Below, piece after piece: positions 46,423 to 58,400 of a stretch of DNA of 64,000 bases; the first letter of the stretch is position 1, and each line of letters starts with the position of its first letter. Origin of the DNA: Haematococcus lacustris (Eukaryota > Chlorophyta > Chlorophyceae > Chlamydomonadales > Haematococcaceae); the NCBI GenBank assembly GCA_030144725.1, contig JASKMD010000006.1:11597892-11661891 (forward strand), written 5' to 3'. A program made the position numbers and the translations under genes. The notes beneath the pieces were generated by a model, which searched no databases, was not told the origin of the DNA, and worked only from the letters and a program-made list of their open reading frames with translations.

Positions 46423-49400
46423 TTACTTGATGTCCACGATCTTGATGACACTGGCGTTGCCAATGCGGTGCAGGGCCACAATAGCATCGCCCTTCATGCA
46501 GTATCGCATACGCTTGGCGTGCTCAATGGCAGCAGCCAGGATCTCGTCCGTGGTGTCCGTGTCCGTGGCCCTGCTTGCAGCAAGCAGGCCAGGCGGCTGG
46601 TAGTGCATTTTAAGCAGCCTTTAAGGAGCTGTGCAGCCCTACTGCCACTGAACAACGCAAACTGTCACTAAACAACGTGGTCGCGGTCGCAACAGCTCCT
46701 CTATTTACCAGCCTCCCTCTTCCAGCACCCTGCACCCTGACCCCGCACCCACCAGCCAGCCCTCCTGATCACCACCCCCTGCCCTCCCTGATGACAAAGA
46801 CTCTGCGGGCGCTCACCGTGCCGAGCCCTCTGCCAGCAGGGGCAGCAGACCCCTGGTGACCAGGCATTGCCGTGCTGGGCTCTCCCCAGAGCAGCTCCAT
46901 GTCAGGCTATCTGCACACCATGCAGCCCAGCACATCATGCAGCACACCATGCAGCCCTTGCCCCTGCATGCTTCACCCAGCACTGCCACGCAAGCTGAGC
47001 CACATCGGCCGCTCTACGTAGCCAGGGCTGGCAAGACCTGTCAAGTGCGAATGGGGGGTCTACTGGTGGAGGGAGAGGGCGGAGTATGGGGTAAGGGGTA
47101 GGTGAGTCGGAGTGTGTGGCACTGAGCTTATTGTTGTTGTTAGTACACACCGCCAAGCCGTCAGCCCGAGACGGCTGCTGGGCAGGCCTAGTGATGAGGG
47201 CATGTGGGCAGAGTGATAGCATTAACCCAAGCCCTAACCCTTATCCAATGCGCCATGATTGCATGTAGGCGGGTGTGGTAGGACAGCTGTGGTGTGGTAG
47301 GCCATGCTGCAGGTGTTCCTTCTGCATGAGCAGCAGTGGTGGCTTGCACTCCACAGGCCAGCAGCACCAGGGGTCAGCCTAGCCATGCAGCGATGCATCG
47401 GAGGTCAGGCTTTCCTTCAAGGGCCAGTCCCCTGTCCTTGCTGGCCCTCCCGCTTCCTCAAGGCTGTGTCCCGCCCTCTTTACCGCAACCAACCGCCAAA
47501 CCGCCAGCTGCTGAGTGACTAAGTGTGACCCACAAGGACTCAGTTGCCACTGAGGCCAGCTGCTATCAACCTGCAGTGGCGCTACCGGCGGCCAGCACCT
47601 ATGATGACCATACCCCGTGCATCCTCATGAGCCACCTTCAGCAGCCCTACCAAGCTCTTGTGATGGCGTGATATCATATGATGTAAAGCCAGACTCGTCC
47701 TCATGCTTGCTTACTGCCCCTTGCAGGCTACCAGGCTACCAGGCTGCCAGTCATCATGGGGTGAGGCAGTGTCACCTTGATCGTCAAACAGCCTCCCCTA
47801 TCCTACCAGACCAACCCAAGCCCCTCAAGCAAGCCCAAGCAAGCACCCGCCAGTCATCAGCATCACCAGGATCAAAACTGGGCAACGCCATGTGGTGTGC
47901 AGCAGCAACAGCAGCAACCCAGCCTGGCTGACCCAGACACCCACCCATGGTGAGGGTAAGGGTCAACCTAACCCTGACTCTCCCCCCAGATCCACCCCCC
48001 TGACCCACCCCCCTAACCCACCCCCTTGACCTGCAGCTCAGTCGACCCAGGCACGCACCCGTTGTAAGCACCGGAACCGCCACAGTGAGCACTGGCACCA
48101 GGGGCCGATACTTGGCCACCAGGCGGGCAGTGGAGCCTCCACGCGTCAGGACCACGATCAGGGAAGCGTGTACCTGCTCAGCGGCAGCACCAGGGCAGCA
48201 ACGCAGGAGCAGACAGCTGTAAGACATGGCAGCGGGAGTGGGAGCAGCAGCAGCGGCAGCGGCGGCGGCGGCAGCAGCGGCGGCGGCAGCAGCGGCGGCG
48301 GCAGCAGCAGCAGCAGGACTAGACAGCCCTCCTACCAGTGCCAAGTAGGATAGAGAGGACAGGGCAGAGCGGCAGCAGCAGCAGCAGCAGCAGTGCCGGG
48401 CCCACGCAGCCACCCACCTTGTGTGCAGTCCTCACAGCTGATGAAGCAAGCGACTCCAGGGGGCTCATGGGTGTGGGCGTCTGCATGCACCTCACACTTA
48501 GCTCAATCACTTCACCCAGGTCATTCCCCTCTACCACATCACACTACACAGTCTTCCCTAGGCATACTAGCTCCCAACCCCACCCACACCCCGCATCATT
48601 GAACCTGCATGCAGAGGAGCTGTGCAGTAACTGCATGGAAGGCCAGTCACATGCAGTCCAGGGCACCTAGCCCCTGATGCTGCCGCCATCACCGTACCAG
48701 GGTGCCCGTTATAGGGTGCTCGCCTACAATGACTGCAGCCTTGCTGCAGGCTGAGCTTGTGACACGGGGCTCATGTCGTGTGCCACTCTAGGGGCATGCA
48801 GGGCACAGGCAGTCAGGGGTCACTGCTGGAGATGCTGCTGCTCATGGCACTGCTCCTGCACCGCATCCTAAGGGTTGTCCTGGCCCTCATGCTTGCCCAG
48901 GCTCTCATGCTTGCTTGGCCCTGCTGGCCACCTGCTTCAGGATGTTCTTGAACATGGCGTAGTAGTCCAGGGAGGCCTCAGCCTCGCGGCAGATCTTGGT
49001 CATCACCTGCAGGGCCAGGGGCCAGGCGGGAGGGCAGCAGGGCAGGGGCCAGGTCCAGGTCAGCCGAGAGGGGGAGGTGAGCTGGCCCACTGCTAGGTCA
49101 TGACAGGTCAGCGGAGGTTCCGACCCCGACCCCAACACAACCAGCAAGACCCTGGCCCCGGCAAAGTGAGCAGGACGCCCAGTCTCCCACCCTCACCTTT
49201 ACCCTGACCCTGCACCCTTTCCACTGCTCCCAGTCCTGGCCCCTGCCCTGGCCCCTGGCCCCTGCCCTCTGCCCTGGCCCCTGCCCTTGTCCTGGCCCCT
49301 GCCCTGGCCCCGGCCCCTGATCTGGCCCCTGCCCTGGCCCTTGCCCTGCCCTCACCTTGACAGCATCCACAGGGAAGGAGCCCGCAGCGGTCTCCCCTGA

Positions 49401-52400
49401 CAACATCACACAGTCAGTGCCGTCCAGCACTGCATTGGCCACATCTGTTGCCTCGGCACGAGTAGGCCGCGGGTTCTGCAGCAGACAAGACCAGCACCGC
49501 ACCAGCACCTCCTCCACACCAGCACCTAAACCTTTCCTCATACCCTTCCACGTCTTGTTTTTCCTCACAAAACTCAGTCCCATGTTGTATGTCACACTGT
49601 CACCCTCTTTATGATGTTTCACTCACTCTTACTCGTTCTGGGCCACCCCACCTTGATCATGCTCTCCAACATCTGTGTGGCGGTGATGACGGGCTTGCCC
49701 GCGTAGTTGCACTTTTGGATCATCATCTTCTGAGCCAGGAAGATCTTCTCAGTAGGGATCTCCATGCCCAGGTCACCACGCGCCACCTAGGCAGTCATCA
49801 GGGGTGCCAGGGCAGCAGGGCAGCGGCAGCAGGGACTAGCAGGGGCAGCGGCTGCAGCAGTGGTAGGTCAGCATGGCAGGGCAGCAGGGCAGGGGCAGCA
49901 TGGCAGGGGCAGCAGGGCAGCAGCAGCAACGTCAACACAAGCCAGGTACAGGCTGCCCAGGACCAGGCCCAGTCACACTGTCAGCCCCAGCTCCCTGTGC
50001 CCTAAGAGCTGCCAGGATCGCGGCTAATGGCAATGCTGACTCAGCTAGCAGCTGCAAGGCCAGCACAACCTGCAGACATGAATGGTGGGTGTCAGGTCAT
50101 GCCCAGGGCAAGTGTCTTGCAATTGTGACCGTGCTTGGCCACCCTTCCGACCTGCTCTTCTGCTGCCCCTGCTGCTTCTTGCTGCCCTGCTGCTTCCTGC
50201 TGCCCCTGCTGCTTCCTGCCGCCCCTGCTGCCCCTGCTGGCGCTCACCATGACCGAGTCTGTCTTTGCCAGGATCTCATCAAAGTTTTGGATGCCCTCCT
50301 GGTTCTCCACCTTGCTGATGATCTTGATGTACCTCCCCTTCTCACCCAACACCTGCCAGTCCAGCAGCCAAGCAGCCAGGCATCAGGGGCAGGGGCAGGG
50401 GCAGGGCAAGGCAGGAGCCAGGGCTGGGGCTGACACGTCAGGGGCCAGAGAGAGTTGTTTATTGAATCCGATCCAATCAGATCAGATCAATCCAGATCAG
50501 GGTGGTTGAACAGCCGGGCTAGGAGGACTCAGCCAGATCCCTAGCAGCAAGCCAAGGCCAGCAAGAGCTAGCTAGGACGAACCAAGAAGGTGGACCTTCC
50601 CCCCGGGTGGCTTGCTCGATTGCTATGGCATTGCCTCCAGCAGCAGGGCAAGCAGCTGTAAGGTGGCTATTGTGTGCAACCCCCTCCACCTCCTCCCTCC
50701 ACCACCCCTCCTTCCGACCCACCCCTCAACCTCCTCCCTCCACCTCCCCTCCTTCCGACCCACCCCTCCACCGCCCCCACCACCTCCACTCCTTCCGACC
50801 CACCCTAACACCTCCTCCCTCTACCTCCCCTCCTTTCGACTCACCCCTCCACCTTCCCCAACTGCCAGTGCCCGGGGCCCTCACCTGGCGGATCTTGTCA
50901 ATGTCAGAGCCCTTGCGCACGAAGGACGCGGCGATGAAGTCGATGTCATTGGGCACGGCCCAGTTGATGATGTCGTCCACATCCTTCTCAGTCAGGGTGG
51001 GCAAATCCACCACCACACCCGGCAAGTTCACGTTCTTGCGCTCCCTGCCACATCAGGGCCACATCAACACGCCTGGGGCAACAGCCAGGGAGGGCGGCCG
51101 GGCAGAGGCTGCTTTGGTGCGGCACTCAGGCTGCCCCATCTGCAGCTTAAAGCCACGAACAGAGCCACTGACGGAGCCATTAACAGAGCCACGAACACGA
51201 GTAGGATACGAACACAAGTAGGATGCAGACACGAGTAGGATACGAACACCAGTAGGATACAAACACGAGTAGGATACAAACATGAAAGCCTGTGCTCCTA
51301 CACTAGTGGCTGCCCTGGACGGTGGACAGCAGCCCTGTCCAGGCCGGGCAGACATAGGCTGCTGGCAAGGCACTGACACCAGGCACACCGCAGCCCCACC
51401 AGGCGCCCCACCCTACCCCTTCTTTGGCCTAGGCGCCTGGAGGCAGTGGCCAGGGCTAGGGCTAGGGCTAGGCATCATTTGAGAGTGAGTCAGGGCTAGG
51501 GCTAGGGTCAGGGCTAGGGCCAGGGCTAGGGTCAGGGATCATTTGAGAGTGAGTCAGGGCTAGGGCTAGGGTCAGGGCTGGGGCTAGGGCTAGTGATGGG
51601 CCTGCTCTGGGTCAGGGCTAGGGCTAGGGCAAGAGTTATCCCTACCCAGTCACTTGGTCTGTTGCCCAGCCTACAAGCTTTGGGTGAGGGGTTAGGTCCA
51701 ACCCTACCCAGCTCAGCCCAAGTGCATGATGCGACAAGAGGCGCCACACCCCATTGCCGAGGTGGCTGGACCCACTGCTGGAGCGAGGCAGAGCATGGCC
51801 TGTGTGCCGCCAGCTTCATAGGCCGCAGTGTGCCCCTGCCGTGTCCCTGCCCCGCATCCCCCAGCCCTACCAGGGTGCCAGAGGGTGCCACAGGGTGACA
51901 GAGCCAGCCTGGCCAGGGGCAGCAGCAGGCGCAGGGAAGCGGTGCTGCTTTGCTTCCTCCACTGCATGCACCCACCCACCCACCCACCCACCCATACACA
52001 CACCCACACTGTGCTCACCCTCACCCACACGCTGCACTCACCCCAGCACTGCGGTGTTCAGGCAGCGCGCCTGCACCGTACCGGCGTCCGGGTTGGTGCT
52101 GACCACCTCCATCACAATGGAGCCGTCAGCGCACAGGATCTGGCTGCCAGGCCGCACGTCAACAGCCAGCTTCTTGTAGCTGCAGCAGGGGCCAGGGGTA
52201 AGGGCAGGGTGGTGAGGGGCAGGGTGGTGAGGGGCAGGGTGGTGAGGGGCAGGGTGGTGAGGGGCAGGGTGGTGAGGGGCAGGGTGGTGAGGGGCAGGGT
52301 GGTGAGGGGCAGGGTGGTGAGGGGCAGGGTGGTGAGGGGCAGGGTGGTGAGGGGCAGGGGGCCCAGCAGCAGAGCCCCAGACCAAAACCAGCCTGACTCC

Positions 52401-52937
52401 CAAGCAAGCCACAGGAGCAGGTCACAGCGCACTGAGGCACCCGGTGTGGTCTGCTGCCATACCTCATGGCAATCAATGAGGCGTTGCCCTGAGTGGTGTA
52501 GTCCGTGGTGATGGTAACCTCCTGCAGCACCACCAGGAGTCAGCCAGCAGCAGCAGGCTCAGCAGCAGCAGCTTCAGCATCACAACAGCAGACCATGTCA
52601 CCTTGTTGTTGCTGCTCACCCAGCCCCCCGCCCCCCACCTTGCTGCTGCTGCTGCCTTGTCCCTACTGCCCCCCCGCCCTGGCTGCTGCTGTTGAATCCC
52701 CGCCCCCACCCGGCAGTTGCTACAGTCCTGCCCAAACCCTCACCCCTACCTGGCTGCTGCTGCTGCTGCTCCTTTGCCCCCTGCCCCTTACCTACATATC
52801 ACTGCAACTCCCCCCTCCAACCCCCCCTCCACCCTGGCTGCTGCTGCTCTCCCCCACCCGACGCCCTTCACCTGGCCAGTGACCAGCTGCACTGGCTTGC
52901 CCCCCTCTAGCATACCCGTCCTGATCTCTGGGCCCTG

Positions 52938-53014
<77 letters not shown>

Positions 53015-54054
53015 GAGACACGAGGCGGTCGGACTGAGTGCCACCACCAGTGAGAGCAGCAGGACGCAAGGAGCGTGCTGAGGCAAGCAGCAGGGGCACG
53101 AGGACACGAGGCACGAGGCAGCAGGGGAGACACCCAGCAGGTGGGTATGCCTGAGACAGCAATGGCCAGGTCTGCCATCTGGATGCTGCCACTGCTCAGA
53201 CGATAAGATACTAGGAGCATGCTGCATGGAGTTCATCATTTGTTTCATGCAGCTGTAGCCTTGACTGCTTCATGCACCCTAGGAGCTGTTCACGACATGA
53301 CACTGCGGCCAGGGTGTGACGTGTGACAGTACAGTGATGATGCGTGACATGATCAAGAAGTTGGAACGAGCGTGATGGGACAGGCAGCAGGGGCACCGGG
53401 ACAGTGGCCTGAGGCACTCGGCTAGGCTGCCTCCAATCCTTGCATCTCCTTTCATGGCGTATAGCCAACTCGGCATGGCGTCTTCACAAACAGGGCACTG
53501 GGCACCACCTGCCTTGGTGTCCAGCATGGTTGCGCACATAATGCGTGTGTTCTGCATCGCCTGCCGCAGGGCGTTCAGGGTGTCCTACAAGCTCAAACAG
53601 CACAGCAGCAAAGCTGATGAGAAGATAGTGGCAGGCACGGAGGACAAGCCTTGCGCTAGTATGCTGGCGTGCTGAACTTAGACTCTGTAGGCAGCCACCA
53701 GTTGGTTAAGCCAGCAGCTTGCTTCTGACCTGGTGGTAATCATGGGAGCCATGGCTAAAGTTGAAACGGGCCACCGACATGCCCGCTTTCAGCAGCTCTT
53801 CCAACACCTGCGACCACACTCGCGAAGCGTGCGCATTATGATGCGCTCTTGCAAATTGCGTGCAACGCTCGCACTTACTGGCACGGTGTTGGACTTCGGA
53901 CCCAGCGTGCACACCACCTGCGCCGCGCAAGGCAGGCAGCCGCGGTCGTCGACCTCCTCGCTGCCGGCTGATCCCAAGGCGCCATGACCACCTTTGTTTT
54001 GCAGATGGTGGCAGGGGTGCCGGCAAGCACAGCCTCCAGGCCCAGGTGCACCAT
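46423..54054 (-). CDS. PYK: Pyruvate kinase
   Basis: Transfers phosphate from phosphoenolpyruvate to ADP, the last step of glycolysis. Sixteen exons 5' to 3': 54054-53992, 53917-53879, 53807-53730, 53584-53513, 52934-52872, 52521-52463, 52179-52042, 51044-50885, 50352-50248, 49786-49652, 49475-49356, 49006-48932, 48480-48418, 48173-48059, 46910-46817, 46570-46423; total 1527 nt, 508 aa, all in phase. Seen: [35 protein letters not shown], the signature [56 protein letters not shown], and the C-terminal [16 protein letters not shown] and [16 protein letters not shown]. The N-terminus ([12 protein letters not shown]) has no organelle presequence, so a cytosolic isoform is likely. The intron after 53513 has a GC donor. 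Introns hold several minisatellites. Firm assignment. Confidence 0.96.
48238..48320. repeat. GGC/AGC trinucleotide tract in a pyruvate kinase intron
   Basis: Imperfect GGCGGCAGCAGC repeats between the exons at 48059-48173 and 48418-48480; a second CAG run lies at 48371-48392. Confidence 0.85.
51196..51282. repeat. 17-bp minisatellite in a pyruvate kinase intron
   Basis: About five units of ACACGAGTAGGATACGA, preceded at 51150-51195 by ACAGAGCCACGAA-like units. Confidence 0.85.
51449..51640. repeat. GGGCTA-rich compound satellite
   Basis: Runs of GGGCTA and GGGTCA with a longer-period repeat in which ATCATTTGAGAGTGAGTC recurs at about 51475 and 51538. It lies in the intron between the pyruvate kinase exons at 50885-51044 and 52042-52179. 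Confidence 0.85.
52202..52360. repeat. 15-bp minisatellite in a pyruvate kinase intron
   Basis: About 10.5 perfect units of GGGGCAGGGTGGTGA between the exons at 52042-52179 and 52463-52521. Confidence 0.97.
52937..53013. repeat. GGCA tetranucleotide run abutting a splice acceptor
   Basis: About 19 GGCA units. On the coding strand they read (CCTG)n and lead directly into the acceptor CTGCAG of the pyruvate kinase exon 52934-52872. Confidence 0.97.
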
Positions 54055-55499
54055 CTGATATGTTTTTCGGATAAGCTGCCGTGCGGGCGAAGGCTGCTAC
54101 TTCTTCGCGACAGCTGCGGGGGTGCGCGAATATTCAGGGTTGCTAACGAGCAGGGTGCATGTGGGCTGCGTGTGGGCGTTGGGAAACCTGGATAAAGTGC
54201 GCATGTGACCCTTCAACCTAATGCCGCCGCAGGTCCATGGCCACTGTCACGATGCCGCTGTCAAGGTCACAGCACCACACCACGATGTCCTCCCTGTTTT
54301 CCACGGGGCTGACTGTCGCCCACCCCAGACCCCATCCAAGGCAGCTCAATTTCGCTGTGGGGTTATCCTGCTAGGGTGGTAGGTGGATGGAGGGGTCAGG
54401 CTAGGGGCAGTGGGTGGGTGGGTGGAGGGGCCATGTATGGGTGAAGGGGCTACTGAGGACTGTTGAACTGAAGGGGTTAGAACAGAGGACTATCACTCAC
54501 ATGTGGCTGCCCGCATCGAATGACTCCGATGGCAATTCCAGTCTTACATTAAACGCGCGTTATCGCATTGCAGCAGACGCAGCAAACGTTACATGAAATG
54601 ATGGAGTAGATGGGTTGCAGTTGCATGAAGATTACCAACCCCATGTTGGGAACGCCTGACTATCAGAACTGAAGGGGTTAGTTGCACTCGTAAGGCTGAC
54701 GTGTGATTGTAACAACTTCATTGGCCAGCTGGCCGCACCGAGAACCGCTAAGTCTGAGCTTCTTTTCCTTGTTGGTCCGGCCAGCATCGTGAACCTCCAC
54801 TACAGGGTTGCGTGGCCCAGGGTATGCGGCAGCGCGCGTCTGTGCACCTAGGCACTGTCGGTTGCAGTCCATGCGGGTCCGTTGTAAATCAAAATAGAAT
54901 GCAGGCGTCTTAAATTAAGGCCACACTCCAACATGGAATCAAGGAGGACATCATGGCCAACGTAACATAACTTTATTAACTGCTCTTATAAACTGCTCCC
55001 ACCTTAGAAACAGTCGTATTGAGACCCGCGTTAACATCAGCGACACCCTTGCAATCCGTATGTGAAGCTATTATGGGTAATGTCGCGGCAAAGGAGCGAG
55101 ATGTGGACAGACGCGGCTCTTCATTAGACGCTCTTGGGGGTGCGCACCCGCTGTGCTGGCTGCTGAGTGACATTAGATAGTTTATGAAGTTTGACTAGCA
55201 TGTCGCAGGCTACTGGCGTCCCGCTGTGTCCCGAGAGAATGAGCTCAATACCAAAACAGCATGGCTTGGGGCTGCAGTACAGCAGCAGGCCGAGAAAATG
55301 GAGACTCAGCTGGAGCTTGCTCCATCCAGAGACAAGGCAGGTGCAGCCCCCTTGTCCCTCACTAGGGCCTCCATTTGAGCCGGATCAGAAGTACCTACTA
55401 GCAGCCACTAGCAGCCACTAGCAGCCACTAACTAGATCCGACTCAAATCAGCTTGCCATGCAGTTCACAATGCTCATCACCATGCTGTAGGTCAAACAA
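54055..55499. other. Divergent spacer between pyruvate kinase and the gene at 55.5 kb
   Basis: Promoter regions of both genes are expected here. A 64-codon minus frame at 54678-54872 (MDCNRQCLGAQTRAAAYP) has no recognisable motif. The repeat ACTGAAGGGGTTAG occurs at about 54468 and 54669. The inverted-repeat element lies at 55343-55447. Confidence 0.4.
55343..55447 (-). mobile_element. Second copy of the MITE-like inverted-repeat element
   Basis: Reverse-complement copy of 4606-4709. Arms TTTGAGCCGGATC at 55374-55386 and GATCCGACTCAAA (one mismatch) at 55435-55447 enclose GCAGCCACTA repeats. Confidence 0.65.
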
Positions 55500-58400
55500 A
55501 TGGCATCAATGGGTGGTCCCAGGGACTCAGGGCTTGGGGCCAGCCGGATTGTCCGCGATGCAAATGGGTCAAGCAAAATCATGCTCCGTGGGTTTGGTGG
55601 CGTATCTGTCATGCCCCTCAGCACATGCAGCACAATGTCCCATCATGATCAGACCTCCTCCCTGCCCTCCTCCCCTGCCCTCTCTGCCAGCCCGTCCCGC
55701 CGCGTGGAGCGGGCAGCCAGCAAAGCCCCCCTGCAGCCCTCACTTCCGCAGACATTTGACAGCTTGTCGCCCAAGTCAGGGACCACCTTCAGCAGCCAGG
55801 CAGGCAGCAGGCCAGAGCCCAGGCTGAACAGGAAGTCTTGGGCCCCCGGGAGCTCTGCCACCAGTGGAGACTCTCAGCCTCCATGGACTCTCAACACGCC
55901 GACAAAACTGCCCTCCCGGCCAGGCAGCCAGCAAGTCAGCCGCGGGCCGCTGCAGCCTACACCGAACGCTCGGCCCGGCACCGCGCTGTCCCCGAGCCCC
56001 GGCGTGGCGCGAGTGGGCCGGGGTCGCATGACGACGGCGCGCGGCGCCCAGGCCCTGGTGGCAAGTAAAGCGGCAGAAGCCAGGTCTGTAATCTAGCCTG
56101 GGTGCAGGCAGCAGGCACCGCCTTGCCAGGATGGCAATGGTGCCAGCATCATGAGTTAGCTATGCGGCAAGCCATGCTGGCTGTCATGTCGCTGGCTGGG
56201 TCAGGGTCAATGTGTCCTCAGCTGCCCTGTGCAAGGTTGCAGCAAGCTGCAGCCACAACCTTGCATGCCCTCACCTGATTGACCTGGCAGGCGAGCCCAG
56301 GAGGTTGAGGCGGCATGGCGTGCAGACCACTGGCGAGTGCGGGTGCAGCGGGCCAAGCGCAAGCTGTACCTGCTGCTGCTGGGGTACATGCGCTGGAACA
56401 GCATCCTCAAGCGCTTGCGCACAGGGTAGGCAGCCCAGGGTGGTTGGGCTGGGTGGAGAGACCTGGCAGCCAGTGGGGGGCAGCAGGGTGCCCTCATGTG
56501 ACAGCAGCAGCACGGCTGATGTGATGGGAGTGACCCGAGGCTCAGAGCATTGCACTGCTCCTCACATGCGCCGCCCACTCTCCCTCATGTGCCTGTGTGC
56601 GTATCATCTGTTATCAGCGGCTCCTCTGTGATGCGCGGTTTGGTGGGCAGATGGTGGGCGCTTCAACATCACAGCCGCATGGCACCAAACATGTACTGCC
56701 CCGTGTGTGTTACGGAAGTGGGCCAGGACAACACAACAGCAGCCAGCTGGCACACGAAGGGTCCAGTCCGTTCCCAGCCCTAGCCTGGCTGCGTTTGCCT
56801 GTGCTGCGTCAACACGTCACACGCAGCAAACCCACAGATGCAATGGTGAAGATGGTGTCCCTGCTGCTGCTACTGCAGCTGCTATTGGTAGATGCTTTCA
56901 TTCTCACCCTGGGTGCCATTGCAGGTACGCTGACGCCTTCACTGTTGAGCTGCTGCCCGTGTTCTTGGCCAATGCACTTGGACAGAACGGGGTGGCTTAT
57001 GGCTCTCAACTGGGCGACACAGCCACTCCCCCAGAGGAGGCCAAGACACCTGAAGCAGACGTCAGGCTGGTGGCTTTATCACGTGAGCTCTGACACAGTG
57101 ACTTCATGTGCCTACATCTGCTGTTACAGCGGTCCATGTGACTGCCATGCAGCTGAGCCATGCACATGCCAGGTCAGCCACAGTCAGGGTCAGGGCCCCA
57201 CAGAGTCAGGGCCACACACTGCTGGGGATTTGAACATAATCTGATGCACCACCTTGCTGCCAGCTCACCTGGAAACCCACCCCTTGACCCTGACCCGAGA
57301 GTTGCCCTAGCGTAACCTAGTGGCCCTAGGCGGCTTTCTCCCCTGTTCCTCCATACTCATCCTTTCTCTTTACCCTGTATCATTTTGATCCTGGCATGCT
57401 GCCCTGAACCCCACCCCTTGACCCTGAGCCTAGCACTGCCCAAGTGCAACACCAGCTGCCCTTCTCCCCGCCTGCACTCCAGGAGGCCGCAGCTGGCTGG
57501 CCAAAGTGCGTGGCAAGGAGGACAGCAGTCCGCCGTCAAAACCCAGCTCAGCCTCCCCACCCCTGCCAGCTGCTAGCCTGCGTCTGGCCTTCCGCAAGTC
57601 AGCATCAGGCAGCGTGGCGGCTGAGCCTGCATTGACTGTGGAGCAGCGCTCTGTCAGCATGTCGCCCGCGCTGCCAGCCATAGGAGCCAGGTCCAGCAGC
57701 AGCCCGGACTCCTCGCCCCCGCTGTTGAAGAGCCGGGTGTCGCTCAATGGCCACCGCACCAATGCAATGAGCAGGTGGGCAATGAGCAGCAGCAGTGGTG
57801 AATGAAACCTCACTCTGACTCTGCTGCTGCTGCTGCTGCTGCTGACCCTGGTTGTGTTTGTGCATGCTGTCATCTCTGCTGTGGCCATGCTGCGATGCTG
57901 ATGTTTGAGCAGCCAGTTCCAGCAGCCCTTCCTCATCATGAGCCATACACAGTAGTGCTACACACCATCCCCATTGGCCACCACGCTGCAGAGGCACGCT
58001 ATTGGGGCAGGGCGCTAGGGGCAGGGCAGCAGCAGGGGCAGCTGAGCATTGTCAATCAGCCCCTGGGCGCAGCAATGGTGGGTGCTCAGCAGGCAGCCCT
58101 CTCGAAGGGCTCGTAGGGCAACTCACAGGGCCTGGCTGTAAGAGCACACCTGGGGCAAGCTGGGCAAGCCCCTGGGCAAGCTGGTTAAGCCCCTGGGCAC
58201 AGCAGTGATGGCTGCTGGGAGCTCAGCAGGTCGCCATGCACTCGCAGGGCCTGGGCGTGAGGGCACACCCTCCGTACCAGCGACTACACGCATGTGTGAA
58301 CATGTGCAGGGCTGCCACCTGATCCCTGCTGGCCTGCACTCTGCTGCCCCAGCCCTGCTGACATGCCACCTGCTGGCCTGCAGGCATGTTTTTGAGGTGG

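Noticed and set aside
51449..51640. Telomere-like GGGCTA repeats
   Set aside because: The unit differs from the plant/algal TTTAGGG or TTTTAGGG types, is mixed with other units, and lies inside a pyruvate kinase intron.
54678..54872. 64-codon minus ORF between pyruvate kinase and the 55.5 kb gene
   Set aside because: It starts and stops cleanly, but no homologue or motif is recognised and its length is within chance for this GC content.
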